From assembly GCA_913009765.1 (NCBI GenBank), contig CAJVYT010000221.1, forward strand, positions 1-7,187: 7,187 bases of DNA. The letters run 5' to 3'. Below the pieces are notes generated by a model. That model was not told the origin of the DNA, searched no databases, and saw only the letters and a program-made list of their open reading frames with translations. The stretch comes from an uncultured candidate division Zixibacteria bacterium. GTDB taxonomy: Bacteria; Zixibacteria; MSB-5A5; GN15; FEB-12. Shown here one piece after another: positions 1 through 5,623 of the stretch. Numbering within the stretch: position 1 is the first letter of the stretch; each line of letters starts with the position of its first letter. The position numbers were made by a program, and so were the translations under genes.

Positions 1-76
1 TTACTTGCTATTATGTTTTGTTTTTTTTTTTGTTTTGTTTTGTTTGTGTTTTTTCTCTGTTTTTTCTTTTTTTTTT
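1..76. other. Non-biological low-complexity tail (past-end base calls)
   Basis: This stretch is almost entirely T with scattered G and C. It sits directly outside a complete P5 adapter and ends in a run of T at 67-76. Read on the minus strand it is a poly-A run followed by an A-rich, C-containing string, which is the usual product of Illumina cycles that continue past the end of the adapter. It should be trimmed. An apparent open frame starting at 18 runs through it but is not a gene. Confidence 0.93.
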
Positions 77-134
77 AATGATACGGCGACCACCGAGATC
101 TACACTCTTTCCCTACACGACGCTCTTCCGATCT
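77..134 (+). other. Illumina TruSeq universal (P5) adapter
   Basis: All 58 bases match the TruSeq universal adapter, from the P5 flow-cell sequence (start AATGATACGGCGACCACCGA) to the read-1 primer end (CTCTTCCGATCT). Genomic sequence begins at 135. In the frame of the downstream aminotransferase the adapter translates as MIRRPPRSTLFPYTTLFRS, a peptide that marks adapter contamination in predicted proteins. Confidence 0.99.
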
Positions 135-1349
135 GTCAGTATATTAGCCCGTGAAATAAAAGATTCTCCCACGCTCGTCTTTAACGAGAAAGCACGTATT
201 TTAAAAGAACGTGGAGATCCGGTTATTCATCTTGGTTCCGGTGAACCTAAAAGTAAGACTCCTTTGGATGCAATACTCAGTTGTACGGCTACTTTGAGAA
301 CTGCCAATATACGATATACAGCAACCGAAGGAATCCCTCCTCTGTTAAAAGCAATTTGCAGATACACTGAGGAACATTACAATAAAGTTATCATGCCTGA
401 AAATATTATTGTTTCGTCCGGTGGTGCTAAGCAGGCAATTTTTAACCTTTTGATGTCAATAATTAATCCACAGGATGAAGTTCTTATTTTAGCTCCTTAC
501 TGGGTCAGTTATACAGAAATTGTGAAAATGGTTTATGGTGTGCCTGTCATTGTTACTCCTGAAGATGGACGGTTTGAGCCTCGGATTGAAGATATAACAC
601 AATCTGTTAGTTCTTACACCAAAGCTATTATGGTCAATTCACCCAATAACCCTTCTGGGTGTATTTATTCAGAAAAACTGATTGGTGAACTTGTCGAGTT
701 TTGCGAAAACAAAGGTATCTATCTCATAATGGATGATATTTATCATCAACTTTACTTTGGCAGAAAAAAACCTGTTTCTGTTTATAAATATTCCAAAAAT
801 GACATCGACAATTCAAAGATTGTTGTTATAAACGGAATTTCTAAAGCATACGCAATGACAGGTTTTAGAATAGGCTGGGCTGTTGGCAATCGAAAACTGA
901 TTCATGCGATGAGAAACATTTCCGCACAGAATACTTCCTGTCCGTCAATAGTATTACAAGCTGCCGCAGTTGGAGCATTAAATGGTATTCAAAGCGGTGT
1001 TGATACATTACGGCTCACACTTGAAAATAATAAAAACGTCATGATACGTGAGCTCAGAACATTTCGAGATGTAAAAATAATAGAACCTCAAGGGACATTT
1101 TATTGCTTCCCTGATTTTTCCGCATACAATAAATCATCAAATGAACTGGCAAAGTTTATTCTTGAGAAAGCCTTGGTTGTCACTATACCGGGGGTAGAAT
1201 TTGGTTTTGAAGGACATCTCAGACTAAGTTACTGCGGTTCGGTAAGTGAAATGATTGAAGGAATTGCTCGTATTAAATGGGCACTTGACTTTGAATCACC
1301 AAATGAAATTTATATTGGTGAGCGTAAAATGAGAAGGGACTGGAAATGA
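135..1349 (+). CDS. Class I (PLP) aminotransferase, probable aspartate aminotransferase, 5' end missing
   Basis: This PLP enzyme probably interconverts aspartate and oxaloacetate with 2-oxoglutarate and glutamate in the cytosol. The 404 genuine codons begin at Val (135) and end with TGA. Numbering from that Val, visible motifs are the GAKQA loop (about 97-101), the YWVSY segment (122-126), NSPNNPSG (168-175), Asp200 and Tyr203 of the MDDIY segment, the Schiff-base lysine K237 in NGISKAYAMTG followed by FRIGW (Arg245), and the C-terminal carboxylate-binding arginine R363 in LRLSYC. The order and spacing fit the subfamily I-gamma enzymes of Thermus and Bacillus AspB. The lysine of GAKQA may read the distal carboxylate, as proposed for Thermus. 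The first genuine residues already align with the family N-terminus, so probably only a few residues are lost. An ORF caller extends it falsely to 18 through the adapter. It overlaps pckA by 4 bases. Another keto acid substrate is possible. Confidence 0.9.
   Translation, partial: VSILAREIKDSPTLVFNEKARILKERGDPVIHLGSGEPKSKTPLDAILSCTATLRTANIRYTATEGIPPLLKAICRYTEEHYNKVIMPENIIVSSGGAKQAIFNLLMSIINPQDEVLILAPYWVSYTEIVKMVYGVPVIVTPEDGRFEPRIEDITQSVSSYTKAIMVNSPNNPSGCIYSEKLIGELVEFCENKGIYLIMDDIYHQLYFGRKKPVSVYKYSKNDIDNSKIVVINGISKAYAMTGFRIGWAVGNRKLIHAMRNISAQNTSCPSIVLQAAAVGALNGIQSGVDTLRLTLENNKNVMIRELRTFRDVKIIEPQGTFYCFPDFSAYNKSSNELAKFILEKALVVTIPGVEFGFEGHLRLSYCGSVSEMIEGIARIKWALDFESPNEIYIGERKMRRDWK
1332..1337 (+). 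promoter_or_regulatory. Shine-Dalgarno of pckA, inside the aminotransferase gene
   Basis: AGAAGG lies 8 bases before the ATG at 1346 and supports this start. Because start and stop overlap as ATGA (1346-1349), translation of pckA is probably coupled to that of the upstream aminotransferase. Confidence 0.7.
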
Positions 1350-3007
1350 TTCACGATATCTTAAATATAAAAACTCCCGCACAAGAACATGCTGCTGCTC
1401 TCAAAAGTTCGTATGGTTTGAAGAATATGGGATTGAGAAATCTCAATAGAGTCTATTGGAATCTTACTCCCGAATCTTTATATGAAGAAGCAATTTTTCG
1501 AAAAGAAGGTAATATTTCTCATATGGGTGCTTTTGTTGTAAATACCGGTACCCATACCGCCCGTTCTGCCAAAGATAAATTTATTGTCAAAGCATCACCT
1601 TCAGAAGATAATATTGACTGGAACGACGGTAACCGTCCTATTTCTATTGAAAAGTTTAATGCAGTTTATCAACGTATGCTTGGTTTTTTACAAGGTCGCG
1701 ACCTCTTTGTACAGGATTGCTACGCCGGTGCTGATCCTAATTTTCAATTACCGGTTCGTATCGTCACTGAATATGCATGGCACTCGCAGTTTGTCAGAAA
1801 TATGCTTATTCAACCAAAAACAATCGATGAATTGTATAATTTCATACCTGAGTTTACTGTCATGTCAATACCGTCTTTTAAAGGAATGCCTGAAATTGAC
1901 GGTATAAGCACTGAAACATTTATTTTACTAAATTTTGAAGATAAAATATGTATCATCGGTAATTCCGGTTATGGCGGGGAAATAAAAAAAGCTGTATTTA
2001 CTGTGCTAAATTATCTTTTACCCCTGCAAAATATTTTAAGTATGCATTGCTCAGCAAACGTCGATGACAATGATAACTCGGCATTATTCTTTGGGCTATC
2101 CGGTACCGGCAAAACTACATTATCAGCCGACCCATCTCGTAGTTTGATAGGTGACGATGAACATGGCTGGTCTGATGACGGGGTTTTCAATTTTGAGGGA
2201 GGCTGTTATGCCAAAGTTATCAACCTCTCCCCCTCTGCTGAACCCGAAATTTATGCATGTACGAAAATGTTCGGTACTATTTTGGAAAATGTTGTATATG
2301 ACCCGCAAACTCGCATAATAGATTTAGATGATGAATTTCTAACCGAAAATACTCGTGCGGCATATCCAATTGAGTATATTTCAAATTCGTTACCGGCAAA
2401 AATGGCAGGACATCCCAAAAATGTCATTATGCTGACATGCGATGCATCGGGCGTTATGCATCCAATTGCACGACTTACACCGGACCAAGCAATGTACCAT
2501 TTTATTTCCGGTTACACATCCAAAGTCGGCGGTACCGAAGTAGGTTTAGGACAGGATCCGGAAATTACTTTTTCTGCATGTTTTGGAGCTCCGTTTATGG
2601 TGCATCATCCGTATAAATATGCACGTATGCTCAAAGAAAAAATCTTAAAAAACAATGCAACCTGCTGGATTGTAAATACCGGTTGGACAGGCGGTCCCTA
2701 CGGGATTGGTAAACGTATGTCTATCAGATATACTAGAGCATTATTAAATGCCGCACTCGCCGGTAAACTTGCTGACATTGAATACTATAAAGACCCTGTC
2801 TTTGGATTTGAAGTACCTAAACATTGTGAGGGTGTTCCTGATGATGTCTTAAAACCTTCTGATACATGGGGTGATAAAAAAGCGTATGAGGAAAAATATC
2901 TTATGCTGGCAGCTTTATTTATTGAAAATTTTAAAAAATTTACCGATGGCTGTCCTATTGAAATTCTTGATGCCGGACCTAACAAAAAAGCAAAACTAAA
3001 TCTATAA
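1346..3007 (+). CDS. pckA: Phosphoenolpyruvate carboxykinase (ATP)
   Basis: This cytosolic enzyme converts oxaloacetate and ATP to PEP, CO2 and ADP, the first committed step of gluconeogenesis. At 553 aa it is close to the roughly 540 aa of E. coli PckA and appears complete. Landmarks are R73 (oxaloacetate-binding arginine), the YGGEIKK segment with Y209 and K214/K215, H234 in SMHCSAN, the P-loop GLSGTGKTT (250-258) with K256, the metal-binding kinase-2 region LIGDDEHGW (268-275) with D270/D271, FNFEGGCYAK (281-290), and R337 in ENTR. All catalytic positions I can place are present. Several hallmark neighbours differ: TARSAKDK instead of TGRSPKDK (71-78), and DASGVMHP instead of the usual DAFGV(L/M)PP (366-373). 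The sequence looks closer to alphaproteobacterial and Bacteroidota-like enzymes than to the enterobacterial one. It is the second gene of an ATGA-overlapping pair with the aminotransferase, and a hairpin follows 24 bases after its stop. Confidence 0.97.
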   Translation: MIHDILNIKTPAQEHAAALKSSYGLKNMGLRNLNRVYWNLTPESLYEEAIFRKEGNISHMGAFVVNTGTHTARSAKDKFIVKASPSEDNIDWNDGNRPISIEKFNAVYQRMLGFLQGRDLFVQDCYAGADPNFQLPVRIVTEYAWHSQFVRNMLIQPKTIDELYNFIPEFTVMSIPSFKGMPEIDGISTETFILLNFEDKICIIGNSGYGGEIKKAVFTVLNYLLPLQNILSMHCSANVDDNDNSALFFGLSGTGKTTLSADPSRSLIGDDEHGWSDDGVFNFEGGCYAKVINLSPSAEPEIYACTKMFGTILENVVYDPQTRIIDLDDEFLTENTRAAYPIEYISNSLPAKMAGHPKNVIMLTCDASGVMHPIARLTPDQAMYHFISGYTSKVGGTEVGLGQDPEITFSACFGAPFMVHHPYKYARMLKEKILKNNATCWIVNTGWTGGPYGIGKRMSIRYTRALLNAALAGKLADIEYYKDPVFGFEVPKHCEGVPDDVLKPSDTWGDKKAYEEKYLMLAALFIENFKKFTDGCPIEILDAGPNKKAKLNL

Positions 3008-3023
3008 GTAAGATTAAAAGATT

Positions 3024-3055
3024 AAAAAAAAAGGGTTCAACAAATGTTGAACCCT
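3024..3055 (-). terminator. Rho-independent terminator, probably bidirectional
   Basis: A perfect 10-bp stem, AGGGTTCAAC (3032-3041) and GTTGAACCCT (3046-3055), encloses the loop AAAT. Read on the minus strand the stem is followed by an uninterrupted T tract (complement of the A run 3024-3032), making a textbook terminator for the 60-aa gene that ends at 3087. Read on the + strand a looser T-rich stretch follows (3062-3075), so it probably also ends pckA transcripts. Confidence 0.88.
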
Positions 3056-3086
3056 ATCAAATTTTTAATATTTTTGCTGTTACTTA

Positions 3087-3269
3087 TTAATTTACTCGTT
3101 GCTCTTTTTCATCAATACCTCTAGTAAGTACAAGAGAGTAGTTACCTTTTAAGATTTCACCTACAACAATTGTAAATTTTGTAGTATTGAGCATTTGCAA
3201 ACTATAGGCATGCCAATTTTCTTTTTTGCCTAATGGAGCAAATATTTCTTCTTCTTTGCGTTTTGGCAT
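3087..3269 (-). CDS. Small hypothetical protein (60 aa)
   Basis: I do not recognise this protein. It is 60 residues, with a basic and acidic N-terminus (MPKRKEEEIF), a central hydrophobic/beta-like stretch (about residues 29-50, with FTIVVGEIL and YSLVLTR), and a charged C-terminus. It has no membrane segment or cysteine. Support for a real gene is contextual: GGGAG (3279-3283) sits 9 bases before the ATG, the frame ends in TAA, and a strong terminator follows about 30 bases later on the same strand. It lies 246 bases downstream of the sigma4-like gene, with a distinctive leader between them, so it could be either the end of that operon or a separately controlled gene. The lysine-rich start and beta-like core would suit a small nucleic-acid-binding or stress protein, but that is a guess. 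Confidence 0.65.
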   Translation of the reverse strand: MPKRKEEEIFAPLGKKENWHAYSLQMLNTTKFTIVVGEILKGNYSLVLTRGIDEKEQRVN

Positions 3270-3278
3270 AATGTAATT

Positions 3279-3283
3279 CTCCC
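3279..3283 (-). promoter_or_regulatory. Shine-Dalgarno of the 60-aa gene
   Basis: GGGAG on the minus strand, within AGGGAGA, is separated by 9 bases from the ATG at 3269. It is the main sequence evidence that this short frame is translated. Confidence 0.6.
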
Positions 3284-3380
3284 TATATAAAGTTCATCCC
3301 CCCAGCAATATATGCTGCTGCTTTACAAAATTATATATAACAGTGATGAAAATAGGGTTCGCATGTTGTTTCTTTTGAAT

Positions 3381-3390
3381 ATCACCTCCT
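3381..3390 (-). promoter_or_regulatory. Perfect extended Shine-Dalgarno sequence without a well-spaced start codon
   Basis: The minus strand reads AGGAGGTGAT, complementary over 10 bases to the conserved 3' end of 16S rRNA (ATCACCTCCT). It is the strongest ribosome-binding match I see in the window. The nearest ATG is at 3364, 20 bases past AGGAGG, which is too far for normal initiation. It opens a 13-codon frame (3323-3364). No GTG or TTG is suitably placed. An ATT follows 4 bases after AGGAGG and opens a frame ending at 3294. Confidence 0.5.
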
Positions 3391-3515
3391 AAAACGTTTT
3401 TTGCATAAAAAACATTCAAAGAAACCGTCGTTACTACATGCATGTTTTTTATACGAAATATACTGTTTAACAAGTTTTAGTTCGTTTATGCACTAATAAG
3501 TTTTTTGACATACAC

Positions 3516-3833
3516 CTAATTAGCGATTATTTTGTGTAACTTTTTGATAGCCCGATGCTTATAGATGTTAACCACCTGCTGAGTAACTCCCAATATTTGG
3601 GCAATTTCCCTCTCTGTCTTCCCTATAAGATAGTATTCAATAACTTCTTTTTGACGTTTGGAAAGCGATCTTTTTATGTGCCATTTAAGCTTTGAACGAA
3701 ACTTGTCAAGAGATGTTATCTTTTTGAGATACTCTGTAGAGCGATGATAGGCTGAATTATCATCAGAGAATGATTCTAAAAAAAGTTTATCAACTCTTAC
3801 TTCGGCATATTGATATTCTTTTCTTTTTTCCAT
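3516..3833 (-). CDS. Small sigma-70 region 4-like helix-turn-helix protein (105 aa)
   Basis: The C-terminal half (about residues 57-103) reads as a sigma-70 region 4 domain: LSKRQKEVIEYYLIGKTEREIAQILGV is followed by TQQVVNIYKHRAIKKL, with the pattern of the -35-recognition helix-turn-helix. The N-terminal 55 residues are polar and show no sigma region 2 (-10 binding, core binding), so it is not a complete ECF sigma factor. It may be a stand-alone DNA-binding regulator, a partner of a separate region 2 protein, or a decayed sigma factor. It starts 16 bases after the stop of the membrane coiled-coil gene with only weak Shine-Dalgarno character, so it probably depends on upstream transcription and perhaps on coupled translation. 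LuxR-type HTH is an alternative, but the RAIKKL ending favours sigma4. It ends in TAG. Confidence 0.8.
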   Translation of the reverse strand: MEKRKEYQYAEVRVDKLFLESFSDDNSAYHRSTEYLKKITSLDKFRSKLKWHIKRSLSKRQKEVIEYYLIGKTEREIAQILGVTQQVVNIYKHRAIKKLHKIIAN

Positions 3834-3849
3834 AGCTGTACGTCTTATC

Positions 3850-4398
3850 TTAGTAGTTTAAATTATACTCTTTACGTATTTTTGATAATTCTCTTTGCGA
3901 AATAGAAAATTTTGAAACTGTTTCATCTCTAATTTCACTTAGTGCTATTTTCCGTTCATATGTAGAAAGGTCACTCGGTAAATCTGTATATCTCTTTTTA
4001 TAGTAACGATATATCTTCTCATGTTGAGAAAGTTGCTTAGACTTTTTCTTAGTTTTTGAGACAGTGTTCGTTTTTTTAGCAGTACGTTTAGCCAATTTGG
4101 TAATTTTCGCAGACTGTTTATCAATAATATTTTCCAATGAGTCAAGCTGTGATTCATAGCTGTTTTTTTGGGCTGTTATAGAATTTTTATACGATGTATC
4201 ATTCATTACCAATAGATTCGATAATGAATCCATTGAATTATGATAGTTATCTACATCCGACTTTGTTTGAGCAGCAATTTCAGATTTAGCTTTTTCATAC
4301 AAACCATCCTGTTTGGCATAGTCACGAGAGGTTTTCAGATAACTGAATCCGGCTAAAATAACTAATAATATAAATGCGATGAATATTTTACGAAACAT
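3850..4398 (-). CDS. Membrane-anchored coiled-coil protein of unknown function (182 aa)
   Basis: I do not recognise the family. Residues 5-20 form one hydrophobic segment (IFIAFILLVILAGFSY), either a membrane anchor or an uncleaved signal. There is no lipobox, and no cysteine anywhere. Residues 24-100 are polar with heptad-like spacing, suggesting a coiled coil. Residues 97-121 are very rich in Lys and Arg. The C-terminus (126-182) has regular amphipathic helices ending in ETVSKFSISQRELSKIRKEY, which could be a small helical or HTH-like fold. Basic residues flank the anchor on both sides, so topology is unclear. The start is supported by GGAGA (4406-4410), 7 bases before ATG, and by a near-consensus promoter. 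It is the first gene of a pair with the sigma4-like protein, so an envelope sensor or anti-sigma-like role is conceivable but unproven. Confidence 0.75.
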   Translation of the reverse strand: MFRKIFIAFILLVILAGFSYLKTSRDYAKQDGLYEKAKSEIAAQTKSDVDNYHNSMDSLSNLLVMNDTSYKNSITAQKNSYESQLDSLENIIDKQSAKITKLAKRTAKKTNTVSKTKKKSKQLSQHEKIYRYYKKRYTDLPSDLSTYERKIALSEIRDETVSKFSISQRELSKIRKEYNLNY

Positions 4399-4585
4399 TA
4401 TTTATTCTCCAACTTTCAGAAAAAATGATATGACTCTTCAAGTAAAAGGTCAAGTTTTAACATTTCGCAATGTGAGATTATAAAACAGCAAAACATTATT
4501 CTGTTGTACCACAACAACATAACATTATAAGCATAAAGAGATACATATTAATCGGCACATAATAGCCCCTCAATTGACACAATTA
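4399..4585 (-). other. Intergenic spacer between the envelope genes and the sigma4 pair
   Basis: This 187-base spacer contains the promoter described at 4425-4453 and, farther from the gene, a 6-bp inverted repeat TGTTGT/ACAACA (4502-4516) with a 3-base loop but no following T tract. An 11-codon frame (4525-4560) preceded by GAGGGG lies just after the stop of the membrane protein gene. I do not consider it a supported gene. Confidence 0.5.
4425..4453 (-). promoter_or_regulatory. Sigma-70 type promoter for the coiled-coil/sigma4 gene pair
   Basis: On the minus strand TTGACC (4448-4453) and TATCAT (4425-4430) are separated by exactly 17 bases, each one mismatch from the housekeeping consensus TTGACA/TATAAT. 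The predicted transcript starts near 4418. That leaves a leader of about 20 bases carrying the GGAGA Shine-Dalgarno before the ATG at 4398. Confidence 0.7.
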
Positions 4586-5623
4586 TTACATATTCTGTTC
4601 GGCTGTCTTCTCAAGTTCTTTTAATGAAAGATGTTCTTTTTTCAAAAAGTAGAATCCCATGAGTGTTATTACAATGTATTGAGTCGCATGCAAAACCAAG
4701 GCACAAGCACCTGCCTTCGCAGCAGGAATACCATAGAGTCCCAAAGAAACGACAACACCGTAATGATACACGCCGATAAACCCGGGAGTTGATGGTGCCA
4801 TAATAAGAATAGAAACAACAACTAATAAAACAAAAGATGCTTCAAATGGAATATCAAACCCAAATGCCATAAAAACAAAATAATTAGAAGCACCCATAAA
4901 AATCCAAAGAAGTAAAGTTTGTCCACCGACAGCAAGAACTGCTTTTATGTCGGTAAGAAATTTCAGCCCATCGGCAAATTTTTCAACAATAGAAGTTATA
5001 AGATTCTTTATCTTTTGAGGGAGAAAAAACAGATACTTTGTCATAATTTGCCCGACTCTCTCAGGCTTATAGGCAATAACCAGCATACTGACAATACCGA
5101 TTAAAGCAACGACAATAGCAAAACGGGCACCATAAATAATTTTTGTACCAAATTCCAAATCTGTTTCAAGCTGGGTGTGAAGGTTTTGTGAAAAAAGAAG
5201 TATTGAGCCAAATATCAACAAAAGAGCAACCAAATCAAAAATCATTCTTTCAACAAAAATAGTAGCAAGCGAGGCTGATTTGGATATTTCGTTATCTTGT
5301 GAAGACAGTGAATAAGCTCGTACAAATTCACCTAATCTGGCGGGGAGAACATTATTTGCCATAAATCCGACACATGTAGCAGCTAAGAGATTTTCAAATT
5401 TTACTTGCTTAATAGGTGCCAGCATAAATTTCCATCTATACGCTCTTTGATACATCGCAAAAATAATCAAAATAATATTTGGAATCAGCCAGTAATAATT
5501 TGCACTGCCCAAAGTAGAGACAAGTTTTTCAAAATCAATTTTGCCAAAAACCTCCCATACTAAATACCCGGAAATTAATAGCCCTACAAATAAATAGATA
5601 ATTTTCTTTGTTTTTGAAGTCAT
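4586..5623 (-). CDS. UPF0104 / LPG-synthase transmembrane-like integral membrane protein (345 aa)
   Basis: This is a polytopic inner-membrane protein of the family annotated as lysylphosphatidylglycerol synthase TM region, AglD-like or 'flippase-like domain'. About seven to nine hydrophobic segments are visible, for example near residues 8-24, 43-60, 128-145, 166-184, 228-255, 262-276 and 302-326. Family hallmarks are N90/N91-x-LPARLGEFVRAY (93-104), the FVERMIFDL motif (123-131) with E125/R126, and PSTPGFIGVYHYG (277-289). It lacks the soluble C-terminal aminoacyl-transferase domain of MprF, so it is not a full LPG synthase. Such proteins commonly sit beside glycosyltransferases and are thought to act on lipid-linked substrates. 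Its ATG directly follows the TAA of the glycosyltransferase (TAAATG), implying co-expression and a shared pathway. The exact substrate cannot be told from sequence. Confidence 0.9.
   Translation of the reverse strand: MTSKTKKIIYLFVGLLISGYLVWEVFGKIDFEKLVSTLGSANYYWLIPNIILIIFAMYQRAYRWKFMLAPIKQVKFENLLAATCVGFMANNVLPARLGEFVRAYSLSSQDNEISKSASLATIFVERMIFDLVALLLIFGSILLFSQNLHTQLETDLEFGTKIIYGARFAIVVALIGIVSMLVIAYKPERVGQIMTKYLFFLPQKIKNLITSIVEKFADGLKFLTDIKAVLAVGGQTLLLWIFMGASNYFVFMAFGFDIPFEASFVLLVVVSILIMAPSTPGFIGVYHYGVVVSLGLYGIPAAKAGACALVLHATQYIVITLMGFYFLKKEHLSLKELEKTAEQNM

Larger units (their letters stand above)
3270..3515 (-). promoter_or_regulatory. Leader region upstream of the 60-aa gene
   Basis: This 246-base AT-rich stretch lies between two minus-strand genes. 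Read on the minus strand it holds a 10-base palindrome ACATGCATGT (3436-3445), a perfect GTTTTTT/AAAAAAC inverted repeat with a GCAT loop (3396-3413), AGGAGGTGAT (3381-3390), an exact TATAAT (3330-3335) with no matching -35 box at normal spacing, and a small CAGCA/TGCTG inverted repeat (3303-3317). No terminator is obvious for the preceding sigma4-like gene. The density of motifs suggests a regulated 5' leader, but I recognise no known riboswitch class. Confidence 0.35.

Noticed and set aside
1..76. T-rich left tail read as a hydrophobic Phe/Leu-rich signal peptide on the aminotransferase
   Set aside because: It lies outside a sequencing adapter. The hydrophobic residues are translated homopolymer noise.
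1584..1907. 107-aa open frame on the + strand
   Set aside because: It lies wholly inside pckA in another frame, has no ribosome binding site, and its sequence resembles no protein family. It is a shadow of pckA.
2123..2308. Minus-strand open frames antisense to pckA (also 2785-2985), and + strand frames antisense to the minus genes (4919-5104, 5667-5936)
   Set aside because: All are antisense shadows of well-identified conserved genes without their own initiation signals.
3330..3335. Exact TATAAT on the minus strand as a promoter for the 60-aa gene
   Set aside because: No acceptable -35 hexamer is found at 15-18 bases and there is no TGn extended -10. Such hexamers are frequent in AT-rich DNA.
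3945..4157. 70-aa open frame on the minus strand inside the coiled-coil gene
   Set aside because: Same strand but a shifted frame, with no start signal. The enclosing 182-aa frame has a promoter, a Shine-Dalgarno and coherent composition.
4502..4516. TGTTGT/ACAACA inverted repeat as terminator of the membrane protein gene
   Set aside because: The stem is only 6 bp and no T tract follows on the minus strand, so an intrinsic terminator is not supported.
4525..4560. 11-codon frame preceded by GAGGGG, possible leader peptide
   Set aside because: Too short to judge, with no regulatory codon run and no attenuator structure after it. The downstream gene has its own promoter beyond it.
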